Below, one piece after another: positions 1 to 13,400 of a DNA stretch of 64,000 nucleotides. The stretch spans positions 1 through 64,000 of the forward strand of contig CANNZV010001035.1 in NCBI GenBank assembly GCA_947561585.1, given 5' to 3'. How positions within the stretch are numbered: position 1 is the first letter of the stretch; each line of letters starts with the position of its first letter. The position numbers and the translations under genes are program-made. Origin of the DNA: Caprella mutica. Taxonomy: Eukaryota > Arthropoda > Malacostraca > Amphipoda > Caprellidae. The notes below the pieces were generated by a model that saw only the letters and a list, made by a program, of their open reading frames with translations, did not search any database and was not told the DNA's origin.

Positions 1-38
1 GATTAAATAATATAGGTAAATAAGGATTTAAAAACAGG

Positions 39-210
39 GGGCTCGTGACTGTGGGGGCTCATGACCGGGGGGGCTTATGACCTAGGGGGGCTCATGACCT
101 AGGGGGGCTCATGACCTAGGGGGGCTCATGACCTAGGGGGGCTCATGACCGGGGGAGGCTCATGACCGGGGGAGGCTCATGACCGGGGGGGGGGGGGCTT
201 ATGACCTACA
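39..210. repeat. GC-rich minisatellite, ~17-bp unit
   Basis: About nine copies of a unit of the form GGGGGGCTCATGACCTA. Some copies have CCGGGGG in place of CCTAGGGG, and the last has a run of about a dozen G. It stands out from very AT-rich flanks. The G-runs could form G-quadruplexes on this strand, which is an inference. No coding potential. Confidence 0.9.
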
Positions 211-854
211 CCCGGTTGGATCAAGAGTAATTATTAATAAATTTATTATATAAATTTATTATATAAATTTATAAATAAATTTATAAAGTTAGATAATAAA
301 TATACACACAGACAAAGATAAATACATGTTAATATTTATTGTTTAATGTAGGTACGATAAGACTAATGAAAACTACCCCTCTACCACTAATTATTTGATT
401 GTTCTGAATTTAATCAATCAAATTAAAAAAATTTATTACCTAATATTAAAATATGAGGTATAATAATTAATGAGTTGAAATTAAGTTTAAATATTGAAAT
501 TTTTTATTTTACGTTGAGTTAATTAGCGAAATATCAGTTAAATTATATTAAATATATGAAAACTAGCAGTACCCGGGTGAATTACACGAAACTTTATTTT
601 TATTTTCTCGATTTGCACCAACTTTATGAGACGCTGTTGATAGACAGATAGAGCGTCTGTTTTAACCTATTTTGTGACGGACAGAAGATCGACAGTAGCT
701 ACCTAATTTCACAGAAAATAAGTTAATTAACACACACGATATCGTATTAATATAGGCATAGCAGAAAACGAGTTAAAATGTTAAATTATAGATTGCATAT
801 TAATATTACACTCTTTGGTTCTTTAGAAACTAACAAATAACGGCATAACTTTTC
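211..854. other. AT-rich intergenic DNA, no gene seen
   Basis: Simple AT-rich sequence with short tandem ATAAATTTATTAT runs near 236-280. No open frame with codon-like character, no repeat family recognised. Confidence 0.6.
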
Positions 855-1019
855 AGGTAAGTTACGAATTAGCTGTCGTCAGTTTCACATCTTCGTTCAT
901 ATAAGAAAAAACGATATAATTATTACCAATAAAAATTAAATTTGAAAGAAAAATATTATTTTTTCGTTTTTCTCATATAACCGAAGGAAGATGTGACCTA
1001 TAATTCGTAACTTACCCTA
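855..1019. mobile_element. Fold-back MITE, family A (GGTAAGTTACGAATTA ends)
   Basis: Near-palindrome. The left arm GGTAAGTTACGAATTA.. is matched by ..TAATTCGTAACTTACC on the right, with inner arms of the type TCACATCTTCG..CATATAAGAAAAAACG. Intact members of this family are bounded by TA (TAGGG..CCCTA), which fits Tc1/mariner-type mobilisation. Non-coding. Confidence 0.75.
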
Positions 1020-1415
1020 AGACCTAAATAAACAAATCTTCGTAGCTACTGTATATAGCAACTGTTTATTTGTATTTTAACTATAGAATTAAAGGTTAGG
1101 CTATCTATATGGTAAAAATATAGTACTTCACTGTGTAGTCCTCTATTATCGAGTAGCATTAAAATCTTGGCAGTGTCCCAAATCAGACTGAAGTCTCTAG
1201 GTGCATACCTAGTCTGATAGCTACTGGGTAAACATAGCTACCTAGGGTGTGAACTATAGGGCAGCCGCACGCTTAAAACTAGCGTTTTTTTATCACTGAT
1301 ACAAAAATTTAATGTTAACTTTCCTTCTGCGATAAAAATGCAAGTGTGAACACATTTTAAGAAGAGCTTCTTTTACTTCGGTGTTAAAAAAATGCAAGTG
1401 TGAAGCGGGCTTATT
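1020..1415. other. Intergenic, repeat remnants
   Basis: No gene seen. Two copies of a GCAAGTGTGAA motif (about 1340 and 1394) resemble the ends of the palindromic element at 62858-63088, suggesting a decayed copy. Confidence 0.4.
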
Positions 1416-1551
1416 AGGGTAAGTTCTACATTTTCGGACAGTTTCACGTTATAGGTATCATGGATACCAATTAGAATTAAATAATATATTTTATACTCTT
1501 TCTTACACGATCGAAAAGGTGGAACCGTTCGTTAATTCGTAATTTACCCTA
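1416..1551. mobile_element. Fold-back MITE, family A
   Basis: Begins TAGGGTAAGTT and ends AATTTACCCTA. Internal arms (TCGGACAGTTTCACG / GGAACCGTTCG) are partly complementary. The centre keeps half of the GGTATCATGGATACC core. Confidence 0.7.
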
Positions 1552-1914
1552 TAAGTGACGTAATCAGTGCTATACCTCATAATTCGTAATTAAATTGAAA
1601 AAATACACAAATTGATTTATTGTTAGTAAAATCACTAAATGTAGATGATGATATATTTATCCATTCCTAAGCTACATCAATAATCAACCAATTACCAGAT
1701 GTTTATTTCTCATTACTAGCTAATTACCGGATGGAATAGTCCCTAATTAGCATTATTATAAACTACGATGGATAATGACTATCTAAATTCATTTATTAAG
1801 TAGATACCAGTTTCTTCTGCAATATGAATCTATTTTGATAATTTAAGCCAACTTATAGTTTTTATTCGTTTTTATTTATTCCATTTGAATTTTTCAACAG
1901 GTACCTAGTTAGAA
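1552..1914. other. AT-rich intergenic DNA
   Basis: Nothing recognised beyond AT-rich sequence with repeated ATTACCAGATG-like words around 1690-1735. Confidence 0.5.
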
Positions 1915-2085
1915 GGGTTGTGACAATATGTGTTTAAAATCATAGATCCTGAAAATATTATAGACGGAGAGAATTAAACGGTATTTAATCGTTCTATACC
2001 AGTTGGTATATAGTATTCGATACCATTTCGTTTCGTCTATGATATTCTTGGGATCTATGATTTTAAGAGCATATTGTCACAACCC
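1915..2085. mobile_element. Fold-back MITE, family B (GGGTTGTGACAATATG ends)
   Basis: Left end GGGTTGTGACAATATG is matched by CATATTGTCACAACCC on the right. The arms continue as AAAATCATAGATCC and GGATCTATGATTTTAA. Related copies lie at 10436-10567, 42238-42392 and 62627-62792. Non-coding. Confidence 0.8.
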
Positions 2086-2211
2086 TGCTAATTAGTAACG
2101 AAAAATAAGCATCTAGTAAATGGGTCTTTGCCCTATGTGAGCGGGGCAATTGACTCGTACCTCTGTTTATAAAGTCATTAGAACTAATACAGGTCACATT
2201 GACTTAGTTTG

Positions 2212-3515
2212 AGATGGACACTGTATCACCTTCTGTGTACCATTAGTATCATTTTGACGTCACAGTCGCTAGTAGAAGTAGGTATGGACACTGTATCACC
2301 TTCTGTGTACCATTGGTGTCATTTTGACGTCACAGTCGCTAGTAGAAGTAGGTATGGACACTGTATCACCTTCTGTGTACCATTGGTGTCATTTTGACGT
2401 CACAGTCGCTAGTAGAAGTAGGTATGGACACTGTATCACCTTCTGTGTACCATTAGTATCATTTTGACGTCACAGTCGCTAGTAGAAGTAGGTATGGACA
2501 CTGTATCACCTTCTGTGTACCATTGGTGTCATTTTGACGTCACAGTCGCTAGTAGAAGTAGGTATGGACACTGTATCACCTTCTGTGTACCATTGGTGTC
2601 ATTTTGACGTCAGTGTCGCTATTAAAAGTAGATATGGACACTGTATCACCTTCTGTGTACCATTGGTGTCATTTTGACTTCAGTTTCGCTATTAAAAGTA
2701 GATATGGACACTGTATCACTTTCTGTGTACCATTGGTGTCATTTTGACGTAAGAGTAGCTAATAAAAGTAGGTATGGACACTGTATCACCTTCTGTGTAC
2801 CATTGGTGTCATTTTGACGTCAGTGTCGCTATTAAAAGTAGATATGGACACTGTATCACCTTCTGTGTACCATTGGTGTCATTTTGACGTCAGTGTCGCT
2901 ATTAAAAGTAGATATGGACACTGTATCACCTTCTGTGTACCATTGGTGTCATTTTGACGTCAGTGTCGCTATTAAAAGTAGATATGGACACTGTATCACC
3001 TTCTTTGTACCAGTGTCATTTTGACGTTAAAGTCACTAGTAGAAGTAGATATGGACACTGTATCACTTTCTGTGTACCATTGGTGTCATTTTGACGTCAG
3101 TGTCGCTATTAAAAGTAGATATGGACACTGTATCACCTTCTGTGTACCATTGGTGTCATTTTGACGTCAGTGTCGCTATTAAAAGTAGATATGGACACTG
3201 TATCACCTTCTTTGTACCATTGGTGTCATTTTGACGTTAGAGTCGCTAGTAGAAGTAGATATGGACACTGTATCACCTTCTGTGTACCATTGGTGTCATT
3301 TTGACGTCAGTGTCGCTATTAAAAGTAGATATGGACACTGTATCACCTTCTGTGTACCATTGGTGTCATTTTGACGTTAAAGTCGCTAGTAGAAGTAGTT
3401 ATGGACACTGTATCACCTTCTGTGTACCATTGGTGTCATTTTGACGTCAGAGTCGCTAATAGAAGTAGGTATGGACACTGTATCACTTTCTGTGTACCAT
3501 TGGTATCATTTTGAT
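2212..3515 (+). repeat. 70-bp minisatellite, ~18 copies, most with a TGACGTCA palindrome
   Basis: Unit of about 70 bp: ATGGACACTGTATCACC.. TTTTGACGTCA.. GCTAGTAGAAGTAGGT. Two subtypes alternate in blocks (CACAGTCGCTAGTAGAAG and GTGTCGCTATTAAAAG), indicating higher-order amplification. Most units contain a full CRE-type palindrome TGACGTCA. An orphan part-unit lies at about 3945-3978. The short open frame at its left end is only repeat read-through. Confidence 0.92.
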
Positions 3516-4452
3516 TCTAGAAAATTTCAGTCTCAGAAAATTCGGTCATGGAAAATTATAATGATGTTTTTAAAGAACAATAATAGAAAAAGTTGAAATT
3601 ATGAGTAGAAACTAAAATGTGTAGTTTATTTATTAAAATCTGATAACATCATTAACTGTTGTAAAATGATACGTAACATTAGTAATTTTGACATGTTTTG
3701 ACATTTATTTTACATGAGACTCGAGCGGAAAATTCTGTCTCGGAATTTTCGGTCTTGGTATACTCTGTCTCGGGTATAAATAAAACTTATGAATTAGATG
3801 TATCTAGGGGCGGTATCAAACAATCATAATTAAACACCAGGTTATTAAATAATCATGAAGTGTGCAGTACAACAAACTACATAACTGTTATTTATGTTGA
3901 GAGGCCATTTATAATTCAGAGTCCGAAATTTCCGACCACCGTCATTTTAACGTTAGAGTCGCTAGTAGAAGTAGGTATGATTAAATCATCTAATTAAATG
4001 ATTAACTTTTCATTCATGCCGGCAATGTAATGATAAGGATTGTGTTTCTATAGTTGATAAAAATTATATATTGAATGTATTTAATTGCATACTGATAATT
4101 TAATTGGTCTGAGTGAAATAGGTCTCTGGTAATCTTTTTATTATGAACCATAAAGATAAGGCTTTGCCTGAGCTATTTCAAATTCACTGAGGAAAGGATT
4201 GTGAGAAAAGTTTTCACAGTGTCATTTAGATTAACGATATTGAAGATCATTAATTATAATTAATGCAGTAGTCATTGAGTTAAAACATCCTCATTTAGCA
4301 CTTAAAGTAAACTCGCAAATGCTTTTTCAAATACATCTCTACTAGCCTATATGGTTTTTAAAGGCGGTTGCCTGTACCGTGTTCAATTTATGTGTTATTG
4401 ATATAGTCACGTGATCTCATTCAATGAATTTTACCCATTGTTTTTATTTCAG
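3516..4452. other. Non-coding DNA with dispersed-repeat fragments
   Basis: Positions 3545-3730 match 49860-50060 (shared words such as GATAACATCATTAACTGTTG). Positions 3840-3900 share AATCATGAAGTGTGCAGTAC with 48930-48960. No exon recognised, though an untranslated first exon of the scramblase gene could lie here unseen. Confidence 0.5.
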
Positions 4453-4486
4453 ATTTTAATAAATCTTTCAATTTAACTAATTCACA

Positions 4487-7400
4487 ATGAGTTATCCACC
4501 TCTACCACCCCAAACCAACCAGCCAGGTAAGTGTATACTCTTAGTATAACCAACAAGGTTAGTGTATACTCTTAGTATAACCAGCCAGGTAAGTGTATAC
4601 TCTTGTATAACCAGCCAGGTAAGTGTATACTCTTAGTATAACCAGCCAGGTAAGTGTATACTCTTAGTATAACCAGCCAGGTAAGTGTATACTCTTAGTA
4701 TAACCAGCCTGGTAAGTGTATACTCTTAGTATAACCAGCCAGGTAAGTGTATACTCTTAGTATAACCAGCAAGGTTAGTGTATACTCTTAGTATAACCAG
4801 CCAGGTAAGTGTATACTCTTAGTATAACCAGCAAGGTTAGTGTACTTGTTATACAATGTACTCAATAAATAATTTTATATCTATTGGTAACACGAAGAAT
4901 TTTACCGCTACTTGCAGTTTTAGAGGATAGCGCTAGGGTTATGCTCTTCAACTACGAGGTCTTAGATTTTGTGTTAGGTAGGCTCGTAGGCTTCATTTAC
5001 TATCACCTCTTCATTTTCCTCTTCCATCCGTGAGTGCAGCCACCGGTGCTTGTGTCCCGTTTCGTCACATTCCTTGGTAAGTGACTGCATTCACGGAGTA
5101 GCTTTTCTGCATCCTAGAGCATTATCACCAACGGTGGTAAGTTACTTTGTTCATGGCGCCACTTTCTTTTCTGACTGTTTCTTCCAGTCCCTTGTATTTT
5201 ATTTCCTTTTGACGTAAGCGTTATGTGATTGTCTTTTATTTCCGAAAGCCTCTACTGATATAGTTAATACGGAAGTGTGTTATTCAATATTGTTTTTGTT
5301 ATGTGGGCGTATTATGTATAGACGGTATATACTAACATGGTTACCATGGGAACGTTCTCATATTTATAAAATATTCACCATGGCGTTGGTATTTAAGTTT
5401 GCGTATGGTTTACTGTTACTCGTATATTTACACTAGCAAAATTGTTATATATGATATCTAAAGGAATACTTTAATATATATATTATTTTTGTTTTTTATG
5501 TTTTATTACGAGCTAGGGTAAGTTGGCTAAGTTTCGAATTATGAAACAGTTCCACATTTTCGGGCAGGGGAAAGAGAAAAAAATGTATAATGATTATAAT
5601 TCATTTTTTATGGTATCTATGATACCTGCAGGTGACATCGGTATCATTAAAATAAATTATCTCATGTCCGAAAATATGGAACTGTTTGATAATGCGGAAC
5701 TTACCCTATCTGTGTAGAGTGCTTTCTTTATCAAGCTACTTTAAATTATTTCAATAATTTTCTGTAAATAACATTCACTTATTGTTTATATTGGTTATAG
5801 TTATTTCGATAATTCTTTAATATATTGAATGTGAAAACAAAGCCTTTGTTAGTTAGGTACTAAATATTGAGTTCAAAATAGAAATCGATATTTCTGTTAT
5901 TATTCAAATCATTGATACCAAATGTTAAACAAGAACTCCTCTATAATGAAATCCTGTATAGTGAAACTGTGAATGTAGTGTCCTTAGTAAGGAAGTGGTC
6001 TTTAGTGAACAAATTTTCTTTAGTCTGCCTTTAATGTTCATCAGTTTTACAAAACTGATGAACATTAAAGGCAGACTAAAAAATTTTTTTCACTATAGAG
6101 GCTACTTCTTTACTCAGGACACTACTTTCACTATAGAGGATTTTATTATAGAGGAGTGCTACTGTTACCCGATGATGTTGTTGTTAAATGCGGTCAATGT
6201 TAGCATAGAGATTGCAATGCAGTATATCTGATATCTTTGATATGATCTACAGTGTGTAGATTGTATGTACATTGATGGTTTAATGATTTCCATTGTTATA
6301 ATATGTTTGATGTGCAACTAAAGAGAACTCTACTTCATCTTCTATGGCCCCACCATAATTTTTCCTCTCAATTAATTGTTTGATACGCAAATTATCGTTG
6401 TTTGAAAACTGGTTTTAGCTGATTAGCAGGAAAAAAGTATATTGAAAAATGACTTCACTATTTTTTTTAATATTTTCATCAAGAAATTTTAAATGTCCTT
6501 TTATATCCTGTACTCTTTGTCGTCCTTGTGATGGTATTTAGTGACTGAGTATGAAAACCTGTTGCTGCCTGAACCACAGACAACTAAACAGACAGACTAA
6601 CATCAGTCACTTCAGGGCATTTTTATGGGTGTAGATATACTACAATCATTCCATTTATGGCTGCACTCATTCCATTTATGGTGCAGTTGATGAATGTGCA
6701 CATTGATAGGTTTTAAAGTCTAGAGGAATGCGTCCGACCCTTGGTAACAATTCGTTGGTCCGACGTCCCATTAATCCGACACCAACAAACTAGCGGATAC
6801 AAAAAACTACATTAATTATTGAAATCAAGTGAGGGATCGCATTATATTAATTAATATTAGAAATAAAGTAAAATACGGATATAACATTAAAAAAATGAAA
6901 GAAAGCTAAAAGTATTTTATTATTTAGATTAGTTATTAGTCAAGTATTTATCTATTTGATTACATTTTTATTTTAATTAAAAAAATTAACGAGGAATAAA
7001 CATATATACACTAAGATGTAATTGTCCGTCGGTCTAATGAGACGTCCCCACAACCTTGGATACTTATTCAATTAGGCTAAGTATCAAGTTATCGAACAGT
7101 TTCACATTTTCGATCAAATACAAAACTATATAATAATTAAAATATCGCGTTAAATTTTAAATATTATTTTTCATATAGAATCTAAAATGTATAACAGTTC
7201 AATAACTAGTAACTTACCCTAACTGAAGGAGTTATCACTAGGGTAAATTACGAATTATCGGTCTGTTTCACATCTTCGGTCATATAAATAAAAACGATAT
7301 TATAAATTATAATTGTTATTGAATTTTTATTACAAATTACCAATAAAAATAAAAATTAAATAACAATTATAATATCGTTTTTTATTTATATGACCGAAGA

Positions 7401-10400
7401 TGTGAAAGAGACCGATAATTCGTATTTTACCCTAGGTGTGTATTCTATCGTGTCCTTGAAATTGGAGCAGATAATTCATCGTTATTTGATGGTAGAGAAG
7501 AGTCCTAAAATAGAAATAGGATACGCTTATCTTAGACATAACTGTATGTCTACAGTGTGAAGTAATCTAGAAATATTAGATATGTACAAGTATCTTAAAA
7601 AGGGGCTTTAAGATTTTCAAAGTAATATGTCCCCTTTCTAATGGTATAATTTGCATATTTCCTATTTTCCTTAAATGACCTGATAAACACATGTGTACTC
7701 TTTCATTTATTATAACATGTGTGTACGAACACAAGTTCTTTAGTGTTATAAGTGCAATATAATTTTATCGTTTTTCTTTTTCACGTTCATAATAATTCAG
7801 ATCATAGAGGGGTAATCTAGATCTACATGATTTATTATATTTACTGTATTTTATTTACTGTCCATTTTTTTTAGTTTAAAATGAATTTTCATTCTAATCG
7901 TTATAAACATAGTAATCTTATTGGCTATCCAAGTAATATACTAATATTTCATACAGAGCTTTATATTCTGTTTAATTAAGTAGCTATGCTGGAAAAGATT
8001 TTCCTGATGCCTTAAAATCTTGTGAAAAATAGTCAATACTCTTTACAAAGTCTTCCTCACGGGTTTCATATCTGCTAAATCGTCATTGTATACTAGTTCT
8101 AATAATAGGGTTTGGTATAGTGCAACCTTGAGTTATATATATAGTGCTCTGTGTCCTTCATATACGGTAACTATAAACCTCCTTCATCCTTCTTATATGG
8201 GGATCCTTTGAATGCTTTGTACTCTATTGCCTGCTATAAGAACTTGTTATAATATAGGAGTATATTCAGTTAATACTATCAAAATCTAAGAGGTACCAGT
8301 TATATTCAGCACTCTTCAAAATACACTTGATTTTCTTCTTCATGGTAAAGCTTTTCTATGTTTCTTGTATTTAATCTCATTACGTACACGTTGCTCCTTC
8401 TCATGACCGTACATGGAATAGCGTCTATGTCGCCCTGTATCCGGTGCCTATATTAATGATACACATTATATCAACTCTGGGACCTCTCTATCCTCATATA
8501 TGTGAAAATGTGATGGAACATTCTATGGAATTGATATCATGAATATATTCATATAATATTTCCTCCTATTTCGTTGCAGTGTTATTATTTTTCTACTTTT
8601 TTTTATTTTAATATATATTAAGAATAATATCTTTTATAACTAGTACTGAAAAATGCAAACTTTCATTTGATTTAATAAACTTTATTGTTTCGATCCTATC
8701 CTGTTAGCCCCCAGGGGCTCTATCCTGAAGCTGTCTGTGGTGAATGGTAAAGAAGAGGTGGAGTCGTCTTTATTCATTTTTAATTTTTTTAAAAGTTACT
8801 TTAGAGGATAGCGCTAGGGTTATGCTCTTCAACTACGAGGTCTTAGATTTTGTGTTAGGAAGGCTCATAGGCTTCATTTACTATCACCTCTTCATTTTCC
8901 TCTTCCATCCGTGAGTGCAGTCATCGGTGCTTGTGTTTCTTTTCGTCACATTCCTTGGTAAGTGACTGCATTCACTGAGTAGCTTTTCTGCATTCATGAG
9001 CTTGCCAAGACGGTGGTAGGTGACTTTGTTAATAGAGCCACTTTTCTTTCTGACTGCTTCTTCCTGTTCCTTGTATTTAATTTCCTTTTTGACGCCAGCG
9101 ATATGGATTTTGGTTCCGAAGCAGACGTTAAAAACCTACTAAAATTGATTTATTGTTATTTCCTTGTTCCTCCTTCTTTCTCTCTTCTCATTTTCTCTTA
9201 TTCATTCTTCTTTATTTTTGTGTCTCTTTCTCTCTCTTTCGTTCTCTTCTTTCTCACCCATGGAAAGAACCAGGGGGTGAGACTTATAATTTGTGATGAT
9301 GAAGGTCATTCAAAGTCATCAGTTGAGAGAGTGATAGACTATCACTTGAAAGACTGATAGTGATAGACTATCACTTGAAAGACTGAGAGTGATGGACTAT
9401 CACTTGAAAGACTGAGAGTGATAGACTATCACTTGAAAGACTGAGAGTGATAGACTATCACTTGAAAGACTGAGAGTGATAGACTATCACCTCTAAAACT
9501 GAGAGTGATAGACTATCACCTCTAACACTGGGTGATAGACTATCGCCTTCCAATTCTTTTTCTGTTTAAATAATTAAATCATAGGTACTTGTTTGCGTAT
9601 CTATTTTATAACATTAGTTCTTAATTTTTTCCTTCTGTGTTTCATCTGCATAGGAAAGGAAGTGATGATTTAGCATATTTTACTAATTTAAACTCTTGCT
9701 GTTCCACTGTTAAATATAATGATATTTTAAGCTATTTCAAGTCTATTTGTGAGTGTTGAAAAAATTTACAAACTTTTAGAATGAGAGTAATCTCAGTTTC
9801 CTGATATATACTCCACAACTTTTACTCTCTTCTTCTACTATAGTAGAATAATTAGGTACCTAGAGCAGTATTTCATTTCACATCAATTACCAATGTTAAC
9901 TTTAAAAGACGTTCATCTTTGTATTTTTATCAACAATAAAACACATTCATTTGAAGTAAAACCTCTAAATTTAAGAAGGATTATCCATATTCTCAAGCAG
10001 TATGTTTTGACCGTATTCACGGAGTAGCTTTTCTACATCCATTAGCTTTGTCAGCGACGGTGGTGACATTATTCCATGGTGACTGCTTCATAGTTTTCAA
10101 ACAAGGCCTATCTTCTCGTAGTGTTCGATTGTTGCGTATGGCACTACTTCGCGTCGTATCGATTCATTCACGTCACGGACACTCCCTTGGCGAAATAAGA
10201 CACTCCCTTAGTGGCGGAGTAATACCTCGTGTGAGTGGCGGAGTAATACTCTGTGGCAGGTTTGGCGCCACACTGTCCCTGCTCTTGACTGACTGGCGTA
10301 GAGATCGATTATCTGACTGGGTCAACTACAACTAGAGGGATGGTAGATCTAATTCTGAACAAAGGAGACTCAGAAGATGTAAACAAAGAGCAAATTTTAG

Positions 10401-13400
10401 ACTTTATAGCTGTTGAGCAGCAATAATTATTAGTAGGGCTGTGACTGACAATATGCTTTTAAATTAATAAATCCTGAAAAGTAGCTATTGTTTTCGCATA
10501 CGATCGATTTAATTTTGTCCATGATATTTCTAGGATCTACGATTTTAAAAACATATTGTCACAACCCCAATTATTAGAGATCCATTCACGACTTAAGTGT
10601 TAGGATTCATTCTATCACATAATTTTACATGATGAATGCTTTAGAAACATGATATCTCTGAACGCATATGCAGAAGGGTAGGTTTTAAGTGGCATGCATT
10701 TGTTTATCATCTTGTTATTCGCACAACTCGAAAAGTGTTAAACCGAATTGCCTGAAATTAGGTGGAGCGATTGTGCAATGTCCAGGAATAAGTTTATAAT
10801 ATTTTAGGACCGAACGGGTCAAAGATAAAGGCCATTTAGAACTCGAGGATTATTGGATGGTCAAGGACATTTATAAGGAGCTATGAAGGTATGCGCTCTA
10901 CTGAGTTAGTTTTAATTTATATTGATTATTTTAGCTGAAAAGAAATTAGTAACGTTTAGATATGGGACAATTTAGTCAGAGATATGGTACACTTTGGTGC
11001 GTAAAAGGGGACATTTTGGATAGTAACTTATATTGTGTGTAACACAATTTTGTCCCTATGTAACCAAACCAAATTCAAAATCTCTGCATTAATTAAATAT
11101 CAAGCTAATAAACTAATCTACTTTAACAGCTGCATTTAATTGGTTCATACATTTTCCTTTTTAATGGTAATATCTGTCAATTATTCAATTAAGTAATTAT
11201 ACTGCATTACTGCTCTATAGCTTTAGATTGCCCCCAGGGGCTCTATCCTGAAGCTGTCTGTGGTGAATGGAAGAGAAGGTGGTGGCGTCCCAAAACTGTT
11301 GCAATTTGGATTATGTAATTTTTCATTTATACCATGTGCATATTTCAATTTTTATTCAATAACCAAAATCTTTTAAATAATAAACTTAAATATATTGTCA
11401 TCAATAGTTCATGAATATGATTAAATTCCTGTAAAAAAATTCTAGTATTTAAGTGATTCGTCAATGAATTCAGTAAAGGCCATTATTTAATTTTTAATTT
11501 AGTTGGTATCCATGATACCTGCAGGTATCATGGATACCAACTAAATTAAATAACAATTGTAATATCGTTTTTTCTTATATGGCCGAAGATATGAAACTGA
11601 CCGATAATTGGTAATTTACCCTAATTTGTTTCTGTTCACAGGCCAATGGATGCCTCTACCAAATGTGAACCTGGACAACCTTCACCCTAGTTTGGCTTAC
11701 CTCACTCAGGTGGACCATTTGATGATAAAGCAACAGGTGGAAATGCTGGAAGGTAACTGCGGATTAGTAACTAGGTATTATTAAGTAGGTAAACTAGGTT
11801 AGTTAATGAATAATGTCAAAATCTTTGTTTTCAATATCTGAAGTCGAAAATAATGAAAAGCAATCATAACTACAGATATTAAGATAATTTAATGAGTATA
11901 GAATTTAATATCAACTTGCAGTTTTTTTTCGGTTAGATAGTATTATTTCAGTTAGCTAATATGAAATAAAATATTACCTGGGTGATAAAAAATTACTTAA
12001 ATCTGAATGACTATGGTTGAAACTTGAAATCAAACATAACTAATTATTATATTTTCAGCTTTCACTGGTTTTGAGACCGCTAATAAGTACAACATCAAGA
12101 ACACAGCAGGACAGACTGTGTTCTTCGCTGCAGAGGACTCGGGATGTTGCACCCGCATGTGCTGTGGACCTCTCAGGGACTTCGAAATGAAGATCCTTGA
12201 CAACACCCAGAACGAAGTGATCCACATCTCCAGGCCCCTTGCTTGTGATAGCTGCTGCTTTCCCTGCAGTAGACAGGTGGGGAATTGGGGGTTATCCACT
12301 AATAACAATCTGCTAGGAACGTATGTATTTGTGAATATCTATGTAGGAGTCTTTTAAAAGACTACTACTAAAGACTACTTTCAGTATCTTGAAAACTAGG
12401 TACTTTTGATAATTTATATTTTCGTGAAACATGTTTGTTTTATGTGAAATTATCTATGCATATCAAAAATTATCCTAGAATTTGGGTATCAATATCTCTA
12501 ACAAAATATTTTTGGATATTTTGTTTTTGAAAAAAAAAATTGTGAGTGATTACGTAGGTAGTTACTATAAGATAAAAACTATTGCCTAACACTTTTTCCA
12601 GTCTATCGAAGTCAGTTCCCCCGCTGGTACAATCGTAGGCTCCGTCGAAAAGGACTGGAGTATCTGCGTACCTAAATTCTCCGTCAAAAACGCGGAAGGA
12701 GAAACTGTTCTGAAGATTGAAGGACCTTTGTGTACCATGGCGATGTGTGGCAACATCGAGTTTGAGGTGAGGGGTAGTGCACTAGTTTGAGGTGAGGAGT
12801 AGTGCACACCAGTTTGAGGTGAGAAGTATTGCACACCAGTTTGAGGTGAGAAGTATTGCACACCAGTTTGAGGTGAGGGGTAGTACATACCACTTTGAGG
12901 TGAGGGGCAGTGCACCAGTTTGAGGTGAGGGGTAGTGCACCTTTTTGAGGTGAGGGGTAGTGCATACCACTTTTAGGTGAGGGGTAGTGCACACCACTTT
13001 GAGGTGATTGGTAGTACACACCAGTTAGAGGTGAGGGGTAGCTATACCCCATCATAACTTTCTATCTGGGTATTTGGACTAAATTTATGGCAAATACTTT
13101 CTGTCTGGCTGCTGCAGGGTACAGGAACATAACGGGTATGGTAACTAGTAGACGACGCAGAAATATGACGTCACCAAAGCAACACATTCCTTGTTTGTGA
13201 TCGAGCAGCTCACAATTCCTCGTATTTGCATGTTAATATCGAGAAGTAAAAAGTTATTTTATAAGGGTTTCGTGTAAACGAACAGCGAAAAATGGCGATT
13301 CAACCACAAAGTTGAATATATAGAAATATTTCAGGTGTGTTTTTATTGTTCATTTCTTTTACTTATCTATAATAAATAGGGTCTTGACCATATGCTACCT

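Noticed and set aside
9013..9357. 114-codon frame with hydrophobic, Ser/Phe-rich sequence
   Set aside because: Begins in dispersed repeat E, passes through a pyrimidine-rich tract and ends in a minisatellite; not protein-like.
10048..10335. 95-codon frame
   Set aside because: Starts within a family E fragment; no recognised motif, no splice context.
12586..13055. Minus-strand frames with SPQTGVHY-type repeats
   Set aside because: Antisense of scramblase exon 4 and the donor minisatellite.
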